NCBI GenBank assembly: GCA_001792895.1 | Contig: MARA01000016.1 | Coordinates: forward strand, 310,001-374,000 | Reading direction: 5' to 3' | Source: Lentinus brumalis | Taxonomy: Eukaryota; Basidiomycota; Agaricomycetes; Polyporales; Polyporaceae | DNA length: 64,000 nt | Shown: piece after piece, positions 23,859 through 35,257 of the stretch | Layout: each line of letters begins with the position of its first letter | How positions within the stretch are numbered: the stretch's first letter is position 1 | The notes under the pieces: model-generated | The model's input: the letters and a program-made list of their open reading frames with translations, nothing else | What the model was told of the DNA's origin: nothing | The model's database searches: none | Translations under genes and position numbers: made by a program

Positions 23859-25249
23859 TCATGTCTGCCCCTTCCACTTCTTCTCTAATTCCAGCAACGC
23901 TGTGACGGTCTCGTCTATAGTCGCGTCCCAACCCACATAGTCGTGCATACCCAACGTTTCTCTGGCCCGGGTTGAGTCGGTGGTCGACAGTGGTCCGGAC
24001 AACTTAGGTGCGTCTTCCAGTTTCGGTAGACGATTCCTCAGTTCTGGTCGCGTCTCTGCGAGCCGTTGCACTGTCTCGGTCCACAGCCTGGGTCCATGCC
24101 TCGGAGCCGCGACGAGGAAGCGCTTGCCACGGACGTCCGAACCTTGAGGTAGCTTGGGAAGCCTGAGCGCGAGAATATGGGCCCGCGCAGCGTCGCGAAC
24201 ATTGCAGTATATGACGGTGGAAGGGGGTGGGAAAGTGCTCTTCCCGTCTCCTGTGATGAGCTGGTAGATGAGCTCGGTCGAGCCGAGGGCATGAGGCCCG
24301 TTTCCGGGGTATATGGCATATTCGCCATACATGAAAGGCGGATTGACTGAAATTCTGTTGAGGAGACACAACAGAGAGAAGTAGACGGACGCACTCGTAG
24401 TGAGGTCTAGCTCCGGGTGGTCCTCTGCGAAACTCCACGCGGCCTCCTCGGCTAGGATTTTGGCACCGCAGTATCGATAAAAAGGTTTGCGATCGCCGGC
24501 GAGGATGTCTTGGGGGAGGCCTTGCCGTACACTGCAAGACCTTATGAGCACGACATCGGTGCGATGGCCCTTCTGACATACGTTGTTCGTTCAGGACAAT
24601 TCCTTTGTATGCGGCTTCGAATGCAGCTGCAGAAGCGTTGGTAAGTACTCGCTCTATCGCATGACCCTCACTCAGACGAAGACTGACGATCTAGCAGGGT
24701 AGCGAAGCTACTCGTGACAACAACCTTGTGTACACCGGCAGCTATAGATTGCCGGAGGAGGTTCAGTGTCCCGTCGTAGGCACCCTGGTCAGCAGGCGTG
24801 TATCAGATATACGGTTGTTCGAAGTTGACATGCATTATACCTTCAGCTGCTCGTTTGGATCCGCTTTCCCCGAGAGCGGGCAAGCCACGGCGAGCACGGC
24901 ATCAACACCTGGCACGTCACGTTGGCGTGAAGCTGGAACGACGCCGAGGCGTAAAACCCTGCTTACCTATGAGCGCATCGTGGAAGTCGCTCGTGGCGAT
25001 GTCGTCTATCTGGATGGCTTCGAAGCTCGGGTTTGACTTGAAGTGGTCGCGTACGAGAGCGAGCTTGGCACCTCATGCAGTCCTAGTCCGAAGTGAGTGC
25101 TCATCGCCTATTCCGAAATGGATGCATCACACCTACCCTCTGACCCGGTACCCTGCATCGAGCAGCTGTACCACGATATGCGCTGCAACGAAGCCAGAAG
25201 CTCCTGTGACCTAGATACGCTTAGCTGGCGTGCGGGGTCGCAGGCACAT
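23859..25249 (-). pseudogene. Epimerase/dihydroflavonol-reductase-like paralogue, inactivated
   Basis: Read right to left from an ATG at 25249, it follows the exon plan of the gene at 4100-5480. Recognisable parts are VTGASGFVAAHIVVQLLDAG, GAKLALVRDHFKSNPSFEAI, GVDAVLAVACPLSGKADPNE, GTLNLLRQSIAAGVHKVVV, RYCGAKILAEEAAW (the YxxxK region), VNPPFMYG and YCNVRDAARAHILAL, ending KKWKGQT. Two in-frame stops break the 5' part: TAG just before VTGASGF, and TGA where the intact paralogue has an Arg codon (RGTA-stop-GAK). The 3' half stays open for over 200 codons, so decay may be recent. A LINE sits about 100 nt upstream of the ATG. Confidence 0.75.
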
Positions 25250-25350
25250 AGCACTTACGAGGATCAATGCAGGAGGCTCCCCAGACATGGCTCAGGCTCG
25301 TGTTACAGTATGAGGGGATAGTTCGCGAGGTGAGTCCGGCCTTAAGTATA

Positions 25351-25359
25351 CTCACACAG
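25351..25359. repeat. Target-site duplication, left copy (LINE-1 of the pair)
   Basis: CTCACACAG directly before the T-run of the left LINE. The same 9 bases (12 if following Ts are counted) occur at 36870-36878, just past the element's 5' end. This marks both ends of the insertion. Confidence 0.65.
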
Positions 25360-25387
25360 TTTTTTTTTTTTTTTTTTTTTTTTTTTT
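25360..25387 (-). repeat. Poly(A) tail of left LINE (T-run on plus strand)
   Basis: 28 uninterrupted T. The sequence just before the tail, in sense, ends in ...GCGCCCCACC; the right element ends ...GGTTAGCACCAC before its tail. Confidence 0.9.
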
Positions 25388-25614
25388 GGTGGGGCGCAAA
25401 TTGTCCTTAACTACAATAATCCCTAAAAGGGCTTGTCATGTAGTTGTGGCCGAAGAATTCCGGCCAGACGCGCTAGACGACGCCTCCAAGGCCTGGGGCC
25501 TGGGGTGCGTCGTCGTAAGTTAGTAGCCACCGCGAGGAAATGCATTTAGGCACTAGGTGTGGGACTCAAAGCACGGAAGGTGAGATGGGACCGCGTACCG
25601 GCCACGGTCCCCGC

Positions 25615-28600
25615 TCACCTTCCGCGCTTAATACCCACTAAAACCCCGCTGTTTGTCACCCACTTGGGCGGTAATTCCCGACCGCTCTCAATTATAGGCA
25701 GCCAGATTCTTTCAACGTCTGACGCTTTCAGGGATCGCTTCCCTCTGGATATAGCTGCCGTCTGTCTGTCTAAACTTAGGCGCGAATTTAAGGCCGCAAA
25801 GAATCTGTTGGTAACTTCTGCCTCTACGAACTGCTGACCTTCGTTCTGAATGACCCTTTCGCACCGTAGCTTCCAAATCAAGTGCAGGGCCTCAGTACAC
25901 ACTATGCACCATAGCTGCTCTATCGTCGTCCTCCTCGCGCCCGCCTCCGTCTTGTAGACCGCGCACGCCGCTCCGAATGCTGAGCCCCAGCATGGCTCGT
26001 GCCATGTCGCACCGGTATGTCCCCATACTTCCTTGAGTAACCGCCAGATCGACTCTTGGCCAACCGCGTTGCACTCGAAAATGATATGAGACATCGTCTC
26101 GCATTCTCCGCAGATGTCGCAGAAAGCTCGCGCCTGGTACTCTGCAGGCATCGTCGGCCTCAGCCAATGCGTGCCGATCATGAACGTGTCGTGCATGGCC
26201 TTCCACATGAACTGTGACGCCTGCCGTGATACATGTTTCGTGCGTAAGGACGTCCAAAGGGTCTCGTCTGTTATCTGCACACCGAAAATCTCCTCGATAC
26301 CACTAGATACCCTATCCATGTTAGCTACCGTCCTTGGCCTCGGCGGCACTAGCTTGTCTTTCATGGTGCGTATCGCTCGGTAAGCAAGTTTCTGTGATAT
26401 GGCTTGTAGTTTCGCGCCTGAAAGTCTGAGGGGAGCTGGGATACGCATTTCTATCCGATCTTCTCTCGGCTTTTGGGCTCCTTTCGCTGCGAGTTTGTCG
26501 GCAGCCTCGTTCCCAGGGTGTCCGTCGTGGCCTTTGACCCACCGAAAAATGGTGTGGGCTTGTCTCTTTCGTAGCATCGCGAGGACGGCTCTTGTCAGAT
26601 CCGCATTTGTCTGCAGGATATAACCCGAGTCCTCGTGTTTCTGGCGCCATCTCGTGAGCGCTCCTAGAGTTGTCTTGGAGTCAGTTATCTGTACCACGCG
26701 CGTGCGTTCATCTGGCACTGTAGTGGCGAGGAGAGTGGCTACGATCTCTCCCGTCTGGTTTGTCTGTGTGAGGGTTCGCGGGAGTCTCAAACTTCGATTC
26801 AATTGGTGATCATCTTCCGCGTAGATCCCAGCCCCTGCCTGCGCATTTCTCTCTCCGTTTCGGATGCATGAGCCATCTGTGGCCAGAGTTATCTCGGTCC
26901 CCTCCTCCCTGATTTCTGATTGAGGGAGCGCGTTCGATACGGGCTCCTCGCAGGTGAAAATTCGTAGGGCTTGGCCGAGATCGCCGTGGACCGTGATGCG
27001 CCTGTCGAAGAGTACAGCATCGTCGTCTCTAGTTTCCGCCCTCAGATCATCCATGTCCTTTTGTTCATAGTCTTCAGGCTGACGTTGGCATGGGTTCCAC
27101 TTGTCGGGCAGAGTGCTCAGCATTTCCTTCGCACGTTTGCAGCACACATGCGGGTTTGCGCAGCCGGTTGCCACCCGCAGTTGCGTGCAGGCTGTGCATC
27201 TACAGTTCGCCTTCGGTACGTGATCCGCATGTTGTAGCGTCTGCGTCAACCGGAGGCAATCACCCACCGTCCTCGTAGCATGCGAGCGTTGTAAGCAAGT
27301 TAGCAGTTTGGACGGAACCGTGAGCCGTCCTAGCATTATTCTGTCAGCATATTGGTGGTCCCATATCGGCATCGACTTAAGGATGTCTCTCGAGAAGGCT
27401 AGACCTTCGAGGCGTACGCGGAACTTCTTGGCTGTATTCATTATGCTCGTGAGTTCATCGGGCAGCCCATGCACTTTGGGCTTCCATTTCTGCAACAGGG
27501 GGTTGATACGTAACTCCGGCTGTTTTAGTCTGCAGTTTTTCGGCACGTAGTTCGCATAGAGGTCATCTGCAAGATAGGCCCACATTGGTCGGTCCTTGCT
27601 GAAGTCGAGGTAGGCCTTGAGCCACATAACGTCGATCGCTTCATTTCTAGTTTTCAGGTCTAGGAGCCCTAGCCCACCTCTCGCAACCGGGAGGTATACA
27701 TAATTCATACTTATTGGCGGGGTACGTCTGTCGTCCCACAGGTAGCTGCGTATAATTTTATCTAGCCGTTTCAGGATGATTTCCGGCATCCGCTGGACCG
27801 TGGTCAAGAACTGCGTCATCCCACCTATTATCATCTGAATAACGTGTTTCTTTCCCTGGACTGATGCATGCCCTGTCTTCCACCTCTCAATCACTTCCAT
27901 AAGGGGCTTCCTCATCGCAACAATCTTGTTCAGGACTAGGGTCCATATGTCTACTTGGTCAACATCGTTACCTAGGAAGGCTCCCAGAATGCGGACCGCT
28001 TCGCCATCCTGCGCAACATGTACATTTCGTGGGTAATTTTCCCATGCGCCTGTGGTTCGGTACGTTTCTGCCATCTCATGCCTAAAGGCAGGCCGTCCTA
28101 GAGGGATGATTTCAGTCTTTCCAATGTTGAAACGCGCCTTCGCCGCCGAGCACCAGGTGTCTAGAATTTCCTGTAATACTCGGAAGTCGTCACACCTTGA
28201 GAGGTATACTGTAGTATCATCAGCGAACAGCACGGCTTTCAGGGTTTCATTACATCTTGGTATACTGAAACCTTTGATTTCAGACGTTCGGATCATCGCC
28301 GACAGTGGCTCAATTGCCAGGTCGAAGAGGAGACAGGAGAGCGGGTCGCCCTGCCTTACCCCTCGATATATACGGTACGCTTTACTGAGTATGCCGTTTA
28401 CCATCACAGACGTTTCAGCGTTCGCGTATAGGGATTTCACCAGTTCAATGAAGCCAGGAGGCATACCGAAACGTTCGAGGACTTTCCAGAGATAATCGTG
28501 CGCAATTTTGTCATATGCCTTCTCTTGGTCTAAAGCGACAATTGCGCCGTCCGCTTCGTTGGCCTCTGTCCAGTGTATCATCAGCCGTGCTAGCTGTGTG

Positions 28601-30576
28601 TGGTTATGAATTTTCCTGCCAGGTACAAACCCCGCCTGCGCCTTGTGTATGAGCTTGGGTGCCACCTCCGCTAGTCGGACAGCCAGAGCCTTGCTCAGCA
28701 GTTTATAGTCCGTATTGAGGAGGGTAATTGGCCTATAATTTACCACTCTCGTGCGCTCACCCTTTTCCTTGTAGATCGGGGCTATCCATCCGCGAGCGAA
28801 GGATGTTGACGAGTCGACCCCGTGCGTCCTTATATCTTCAAAGGCCGCTTGTAAGAGGCGGACAATGTCAAAACATTTCCTACCCTTGTGGCGGCAGTCC
28901 TCGACGTGTCGCGCGTGTAGCGTCTTCCACACTTCAAACGGTACCCCGTCAATCCCTGGAGATGATCCGTTCTTTGAGAAACGTAGGGACAGTAGGACTT
29001 CCTCGTATGTGATCTCCCCTCCCAACTCTCGCGCCTCATCGTGGTTAACCTTCTCCGTTAGGCTGTCTAGTGCTACCTGAATGTCCCGCTCCCTGTCCTC
29101 CTCTGCTTTGGCACCTGGATCATCACGTTGTACGTTCATATGATGCAGTCTTGCCATCTCGGCCATTCTGACCGAGTCCGTTTCATAGATCTTCTCGCCT
29201 GCTACTCCGGTTAGTCCCTCCTTTTCGAAAGCATTGATGATATCCCTAGGAGCACACTCCCGGTGCAATTTAGACCAGTATTTTGTAGGTCTCTCGCCGT
29301 AGATCCGGTGCGTGGCCCTCGATTGCTGCTGTTGTTGCTTAACACGTCTCTGCTTCAGCTGACGTATCTGTTTCGTCAAAGCTTCAGCCTCCTCGATCTT
29401 GGCCTCCTCTGTCCGCGCTCGATCCGCTTTGACCTTTCTCAGGGCCGTCTCCCGGTCACGTATCTCCGCGAGGAGTCTTGGCACCACCTCCTTCTCGCGC
29501 GCTCTCGCAAGCTTTGTCGCCGCTTTCTTGAAATCGTACAGTATCCTCTGTGGGTTTCGTACCTCTGACCTGTTGTCGTCCGCCTCGAGCCTTTCCAGTT
29601 CATCAATCGCGTCGAGGCCTCGCAGCTTGATGTCCTTGCTCAACTTCCTATCTTTCAGCAGACCAAGTGGGAAGACCGGTCGGCCTGCACCTACTATCGG
29701 TGCGTTCGCCGGGGTGAGTTGTACCAGTATCAGACTGTGGTCGGTTCTCACCCCAGCCTCACATATTCTCCACTCTCTTGCGTGGTTGAAAAGCGCGGTC
29801 GTCACATAGATTCTATCGAGTCTTGAGAAGACAGCATTCCTCCCAGTACCTCGGTGAAAGGTGTACTCGCGCGTGTTTGGGTAAGTTGCTCTCCATCCAT
29901 CTGCCAGCATTAGTCCTAGACATCCTTTCAGCTCATCCAGTTCCAGAATCGATTGGTCAGGGCCTTCGCCAACTGGGAGGCGATCCAGATTGTCCTCTAC
30001 GTTATTGAAGTCGCCGGCCATGAGCTGCGGCCTCGGACATCGGGGGCGATCCTCGTAGTATTTTCGTACATTTCGGAAGAAGGTCTTTCGCTCTACGACC
30101 CCATCTGAGGTTGGAGCATACACGCATAGTATTTGTTTGCGTTCGCCGCCCTGGCACGTTATGGCCACCTGTATCGCTTTTCCTGGGATCACCTCTGTCA
30201 TCACTGCATCCGCCGTCTTGATATATCGCGCGTTCAGGACGACCGCGACCCCGTCACGCTGCATTGGAGCGTCCGGATTCGCAGAGAAGAATACTCGGAT
30301 CTTCTTGGCAAACATTTTGTGGATGGCTGCCACCCGTTCATGTGTGAGGTGTGTTTCTTGCAGGAGGAGCACCCCTATACGGTTCTCAGTCATCATTCGG
30401 TAAACTCTCCCCCATTTATTGTCTTGGTGATCTCTAATGAGATTCCCAAAGCCATTTATGTTTAGTGAGCCCAGCTGAACTGCCGACCGCCTCTCCTCCT
30501 TTGGCTTGCTCTTTCTCCCGTCTACGCGTCTTGTCGAATCAGAGGTCGCATTTGTCGGTGCTTGCGTGTGCGTCAT
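25615..30576 (-). CDS. LINE ORF2: endonuclease, reverse transcriptase, RNase H (intact)
   Basis: One open frame of 1653 codons. The APE-type endonuclease spans about residues 34-285: SLNINGFGN, LLLQETHL (Glu74), MAGDFNNVEDN (Asp189), SRLDRIYVT (Asp254) and RTDHSLIL (Asp279-His280). The reverse transcriptase lies in the middle: NYRPITLLN, IVALDQEKAYDKIAHDYLW, GVRQGDPLSCLLFDLAIEPL and the catalytic VLFADDTTVYLS. A cysteine cluster CRCTAC...CANPHVC precedes the RNase H domain, which has DGSCIRNGE, TGEIVATL, ITDSKTTLG and GNEAADKLA (D-E-D-D set). The C-terminus has a zinc-binding CDICGECETMSHIIFEC. All catalytic residues are present, so the protein could support target-primed reverse transcription. 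Confidence 0.93.
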   Translation of the reverse strand: MTHTQAPTNATSDSTRRVDGRKSKPKEERRSAVQLGSLNINGFGNLIRDHQDNKWGRVYRMMTENRIGVLLLQETHLTHERVAAIHKMFAKKIRVFFSANPDAPMQRDGVAVVLNARYIKTADAVMTEVIPGKAIQVAITCQGGERKQILCVYAPTSDGVVERKTFFRNVRKYYEDRPRCPRPQLMAGDFNNVEDNLDRLPVGEGPDQSILELDELKGCLGLMLADGWRATYPNTREYTFHRGTGRNAVFSRLDRIYVTTALFNHAREWRICEAGVRTDHSLILVQLTPANAPIVGAGRPVFPLGLLKDRKLSKDIKLRGLDAIDELERLEADDNRSEVRNPQRILYDFKKAATKLARAREKEVVPRLLAEIRDRETALRKVKADRARTEEAKIEEAEALTKQIRQLKQRRVKQQQQQSRATHRIYGERPTKYWSKLHRECAPRDIINAFEKEGLTGVAGEKIYETDSVRMAEMARLHHMNVQRDDPGAKAEEDRERDIQVALDSLTEKVNHDEARELGGEITYEEVLLSLRFSKNGSSPGIDGVPFEVWKTLHARHVEDCRHKGRKCFDIVRLLQAAFEDIRTHGVDSSTSFARGWIAPIYKEKGERTRVVNYRPITLLNTDYKLLSKALAVRLAEVAPKLIHKAQAGFVPGRKIHNHTQLARLMIHWTEANEADGAIVALDQEKAYDKIAHDYLWKVLERFGMPPGFIELVKSLYANAETSVMVNGILSKAYRIYRGVRQGDPLSCLLFDLAIEPLSAMIRTSEIKGFSIPRCNETLKAVLFADDTTVYLSRCDDFRVLQEILDTWCSAAKARFNIGKTEIIPLGRPAFRHEMAETYRTTGAWENYPRNVHVAQDGEAVRILGAFLGNDVDQVDIWTLVLNKIVAMRKPLMEVIERWKTGHASVQGKKHVIQMIIGGMTQFLTTVQRMPEIILKRLDKIIRSYLWDDRRTPPISMNYVYLPVARGGLGLLDLKTRNEAIDVMWLKAYLDFSKDRPMWAYLADDLYANYVPKNCRLKQPELRINPLLQKWKPKVHGLPDELTSIMNTAKKFRVRLEGLAFSRDILKSMPIWDHQYADRIMLGRLTVPSKLLTCLQRSHATRTVGDCLRLTQTLQHADHVPKANCRCTACTQLRVATGCANPHVCCKRAKEMLSTLPDKWNPCQRQPEDYEQKDMDDLRAETRDDDAVLFDRRITVHGDLGQALRIFTCEEPVSNALPQSEIREEGTEITLATDGSCIRNGERNAQAGAGIYAEDDHQLNRSLRLPRTLTQTNQTGEIVATLLATTVPDERTRVVQITDSKTTLGALTRWRQKHEDSGYILQTNADLTRAVLAMLRKRQAHTIFRWVKGHDGHPGNEAADKLAAKGAQKPREDRIEMRIPAPLRLSGAKLQAISQKLAYRAIRTMKDKLVPPRPRTVANMDRVSSGIEEIFGVQITDETLWTSLRTKHVSRQASQFMWKAMHDTFMIGTHWLRPTMPAEYQARAFCDICGECETMSHIIFECNAVGQESIWRLLKEVWGHTGATWHEPCWGSAFGAACAVYKTEAGARRTTIEQLWCIVCTEALHLIWKLRCERVIQNEGQQFVEAEVTNRFFAALNSRLSLDRQTAAISRGKRSLKASDVERIWLPIIESGRELPPKWVTNSGVLVGIKRGR

Positions 30577-31266
30577 TGTTTCGCCGGCTTGTTCCTCAGA
30601 GAAAACTATGCCTCCGTTCTCTTCCCAGCGATCACTGTCTCTCCGGCAGGCATAGGTGCCCGAGGAGACTCCCGTTGGGTCGAGGCGCTGATTGCCATGA
30701 CTGATGTGTGCTCCGTATTGGTCAGAAGTATTGGATTGGGTGTTCGCAGTTGGTTATGTCGGTCGAGTTACAACCATAGCTCGACCCTAGACGGATATGA
30801 CCCTCCGTTCGAGGTGACGAACGCAAAAGCACTTGACCGCGGTAAGTCTCGTTGCAGTTGCTTGCTCGCGCACGAGCACGACTCGTCGCGCCTAAATAGG
30901 CTGCCGTGTATGAGTGCTAGCAAGGTTTCCTGTGCAGGAGCCAGTAAATTACACCCTGCTAGGGCCTGCGTGTATTGGCGACCCCGCAGGTCGCCACGCA
31001 CCGTGCAAATCCAATCTCGGGGGCCATACCGAGCGCACACCAGACGACACTCGATCAGTGCGTCTCACTTCCAAGGGAAAGGAGACTAGAAGTAGCCTAC
31101 GTCTCACCTGTAGAGTGGAGGACAGGAGTCCTCCTCCGTGGAGACCCGGGGTTACGTTGATCTGAGCGGGGTTGTTCTATTAGCGTAAGTATTACAGTAC
31201 CAGCCGTTTATGCAGCCCTCGGTGGACCATTCGTCCTCCACACATCACGCTCCGCGGTCAGCTCGT

Positions 31267-34069
31267 CTACTCGTACCAGCCCCTCATCGGCTCCTCCGAC
31301 CACTGCTGCGTCGCGTAGCGTCGCTGCTGCTGGCGGTCTCCGTTCCACGGGGATCTCCCCCTCGGCGTGTACGGCCTCCGCCCTTCACCTCTCCTCTGCG
31401 TTCCACCCCTCTCGCCGTCATAGTGGCCTGCGCCAGCCTCCCAATCCCGGCTCTCTCTCGACTTGCCCTTCCATGCACCCCCTCCGCGCGTCATGCTTCC
31501 GCGCGTCGCGCCTCCGCGACCTCCTGCCGCTGGAAACTTCTTTGCTCCGAGCATCTCCGCCGTGTGCGATCGTGCTCCGCATCCGGTCCCCTGCCATCCA
31601 TCCATGGTTGGGAAGAGGCATTTCATTGTGTCGTGGTCGACCCCTCGGCATCCAGAGCACCAGAAAACTCTTCGTGCCGTCCCCGTCCCATTCATGAAGT
31701 TGTTGTACTTGCAGGAGCGCAGGTGCGCCACCCAGTCTCTCCATTCGTTCATGTCATCGGTAGGGGAGTCGATGAAGACATTTGCCGTGAAATCGCCGTC
31801 CTCGAGGTCGGCGATCTTGACCTCCAGAGTGCTGAGAATGTATTCGACTCTCTCCTCGGTAGGGATTCGACGGAGCGATTTGCTAGCCTTCGTTAGCTTC
31901 GACAGCCACTCGTACATCGCCGACGCGCGCAGCACATTCATGACTGCCGCCCGAATCACTGCGGCATCCGGCCGGAGGAAACCTACGAGCCCTAAGACCC
32001 ATCGTGGGTTGCTGAGTCGACGTGGATATGTGATGATGCTGACTCCTTTCGACGAGGCGACCCGGATCGCAGCCATTCGTGCCGCGCCTCTCGTCGTCAG
32101 CCCTCGTATTGCCCAGGTGAACGGGAGATCGCGCACCGCCAGATGTCGCTCGCGGTCGGGGTCCGGCGGTACGACACTGAAGTTGGCCTCTCCTGTGACG
32201 AAAGTCGTGATCGCCGTCACTGCACTCTCGACGTGTCGATTGACCACGCCGTTGGTCGTCAGCCTGTAGTTGTACGCCGTGAACATCACCGCGGTGCTGT
32301 CTTTCCACATCTCCCGCTGCCACTCGGCCGACTGTCCGTGTACGAGCCGTTCTGGGTCGTCAAAATGCACCTCCCATCTGATATCCCGGGGGTTTTCAGC
32401 CAGCGAGGGGACGTCCATCGAGTTGGGGCTTTGCGCCACCGCCGTCGGCACCATGTCGGACGCACCCCAGTCGTCCCGCGTGTCCATCATCGTCTCGTTC
32501 GCTGCTCCATCGTACCTCCACGCAGCTTCGCGCGTCTCGTATGGCCTGCCAGGCTCGCTCGCTCTAGCCTGCGTCGCCTCGCGTCCTGGCGTCGCGTCCG
32601 TGAACGCGCCCGGTCCAGCCGTCCTCCGATTGAGTCCGCACATCTCAGCGTCTGCCTGCTCGTCTCCAAAGCGCGGCTCTTCGACGTGCATCCGCGCCTC
32701 CTGGTTCCGGCGTATCTCCTGCTGATACTGCCAGGCTTTTGTGTGTGGTATCGGGGAGAACGTGGCGTCGTCCACGCTCCCATCCCCTCCTGTCTCCAGA
32801 TCATCTACAGCCGGCACTCTCTGCCTGCCGTTCCGTCCCGGAATTGCGCTATCCCAGAACTTCGGGGCGTAGCCTCCTCGCCACGCGTTGTCTTCTCCAG
32901 GTCGGCTCGACGTGTGTCTGCTGGCAGACGGGCATTCGAGGACCTGGCGCAGGTCCTGCGTCGAATCACGGCTGTTCGTCGTCCGACGTCTCGGAGGAGT
33001 CTTCAGGAGGGCGTTCGTCTCCTCATCCCCATACAGCTCGTCGATCCGCATGCTCTCCTCTCTGTCCCGTTCCTCACGGCCTGCTCTCTGAGAGCTCCTC
33101 ATCTCTTCCGTCCGGTTGACGCTCCTGCGCGTCGGACGAGACGACTTGGCCACGGAGCTAGCGCGTGAGAAGGGAGTCGGGGGGTGGCCAGAGTAGTTAG
33201 CTTGGCTATCCATCATGTACGGCGGGTCTCGCGAGCGGTGGTTCAGCGTAGCGTACTCAGATACATGCTTGGGGGTTGAAAACGCTACAGGCTGGGGCAC
33301 ATCCCTCTGCATCACTCCCGCACCTCGTACCCCTCCCCACGGGTTTGCGAGCATCTCATTCACAGAGGGGAGGCGCAGCGACGGCTGTACTGGCGTCGCC
33401 TCGTCGCGACGCGGCCTCCGCGCCGTCCTGCTCAGCTCTTCAGATCCCTGGGATCCCTCCCATGTACGCTTGCGATGGGTCGGCGCAGGGAAACGCTGAT
33501 GATGCTCATGTTGCTCACCAACGTAGTCGTCGAGTTCTTCCAGGAAGGCGCGCCTGTCCGGGTCCTCTGCGAGCTGGTTGCTCGGCGGGCCTTCGTCGTA
33601 CACCTCGCCATCCTCGAGAGTCTTGGATTCGTATTCGTCAAACTGGAAGGTCGCCGGGGACCTCGGGAGCGAGCCGACTGCGCTCCACATCGACGCGCTG
33701 TCCATGCTCTGCGTCTGGGGCTCTGCGCGGCTCGTGTCGTCACTCGGGATGTCCGTCGACGAGAAACGGATCGGGGAGCTCGAAGGAAGCGAGCTCTCCA
33801 CGCTCTACGTACTCGTTCATCGACGCGCTCCTGGGATAGGTAGATGTACTTACCTGCTGCCTTCCTTGCAGATCGTCCGCCTTCCGGCCCGTAGCTATCG
33901 TCTCCTGCGATCCGTTCGCGCTTCCTTCATCCTCGCTCGCGACCGGTATGTCTTGAGTATAGTCATCCTGCTTCGGCGTCGATGGCACCATCACCCGTCC
34001 CTCGTCATCAGCCGTTCCGGGGCTGCGTTCAGAGGGCAGGCCTCGCGCTCGTCGTGTACTCACCGACAT
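31267..34069 (-). CDS. LINE ORF1: gag-like RNA-binding protein, with predicted intron
   Basis: The open frame 31267-33804 has no upstream ATG: TAG and TGA lie just before it. Splicing a 49-nt GTAAGT...ACGTAG intron (33805-33853) joins it in phase 0 to an ATG-started exon (33854-34069, 72 codons, MSVSTRRARG). That exon resembles the start of the other element's ORF1: SPGT...VMVPSTPKQD against SPGNVLVASTPEEGE. The protein is about 918 residues, hydrophilic and low-complexity in the first half. It ends with a single CCHC knuckle (CSGCRGVDHDTMKC) before an Arg/Gly-rich tail (TRGSMTRGGGAWKGK). It presumably binds element RNA. If no splicing occurs, translation would have to start at an internal Met. 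Confidence 0.75.
33805..33853 (-). other. Predicted intron in left LINE ORF1
   Basis: 49 nt in sense from GTAAGT to ACGTAG, holding in-frame stops, with a branch-like TGAAC about 13 nt before the acceptor. Phase 0 after codon 72. The right element has a candidate phase-0 intron after codon 68. Confidence 0.55.
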
Positions 34070-35257
34070 CGCGGCTACTGCGTTGCTTTGCGTACTCGTC
34101 GGGGCGCGCGTCGGCTCGGAGTTCGGTGTCTTAGCGGGGCAGGGGAGGGTACCGTCTGCGGAGAGGGAGAGAGGCGAGGGAGACAGCTGGGGTGCGCGGG
34201 CATCCTCTGTCCTTTAAGTCATCCCGCGTTTCTTGCCTCGCACCTCGCTCGTGTGCCGGCTTGCTTGCACGCAGCCTCTTCGAGCGCGGCATCTTGTCCT
34301 GTTGTCGTGGCGTCCGGAGCGTCGGATGGGCGGGATCGCGAGGGAGGAGGCGAGCTCAGTGGTTGGAGGTCATTTCAGAGTGCTATAGCTTCCGTGTTTG
34401 GCCATATTTTGCGCGTCTCTCTACCACGTGCGCGCACCTACCCACGCCCTTGTTATGCTCTTTCAGGTGCGTTTCTTATCGCCTTATCCGGCCTACTTCT
34501 CCAGCGTCCGCGCTGTCGTCGGGTACGTCGACTTTCAACTCTGCTCTCCATCTCTCTTCTTCCTCCACTTTCTTCTGACTCGTTCTTCCGCTCATTCTGA
34601 CCGCCTCGTCGTGCTGGGTCCGTCTAGGCTGCTCTTTGTATCCATCGCTCCTTGCACATACCTGTTCACTGCGTCAAGACTCCCCTTCGTTCCTCGCTTC
34701 CTTGCACTGGCATGTTACGTCCCGGTACGCCGTTTACGTTCCATCAGGTCCTCTCCTTGCAGCGTCAATCATCATTAAGCTTTCAGATCTTCCCCGTTCT
34801 CGCACCTCAGCGATGGGCGTTGCCTCGTGCCCGTGTCAACTCGCGCCCTCGTTTCGCCATTCTGGGTGCGTTTCTCTCTTCCTTCCTTCCTGCTTCTTCG
34901 GCGTCCTGTACTGACAGAAAGCTTCATCGTTTAGTCCTTCCTTCTTTCTCTCCGGTTCTGTCGTCCCCGCCACGTTCGTTTGTAGCGCCTCCTCCCGCCG
35001 GTCAGCAAAGCCGCGCCATGCGTCGCACGCCTCCTCTCCGCAGGGGCCTTGCGCTGCAGTCCTACTCGCGCCCTCCTATCTTACGTTTTAGTGTCTGGGT
35101 ACGTTTCATTTCTCTTTCTCATTATTTTGCTAGCATCTGATTTGGGTACTTCCCTTCATGCAGACGCATCTCCTTCCCTTATCGCCCGAGCCGGGCGCGC
35201 CGCTCTTTCTTCCGCCGACGCATGTCCGCGGCACTCATCAAGCGTGAGATTCCATTT

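Noticed and set aside
34192..35140. Long plus-strand frames between ORF1 and ORF0 of the left LINE
   Set aside because: Antisense to the element and produced by a pyrimidine-rich stretch; no conserved motif.
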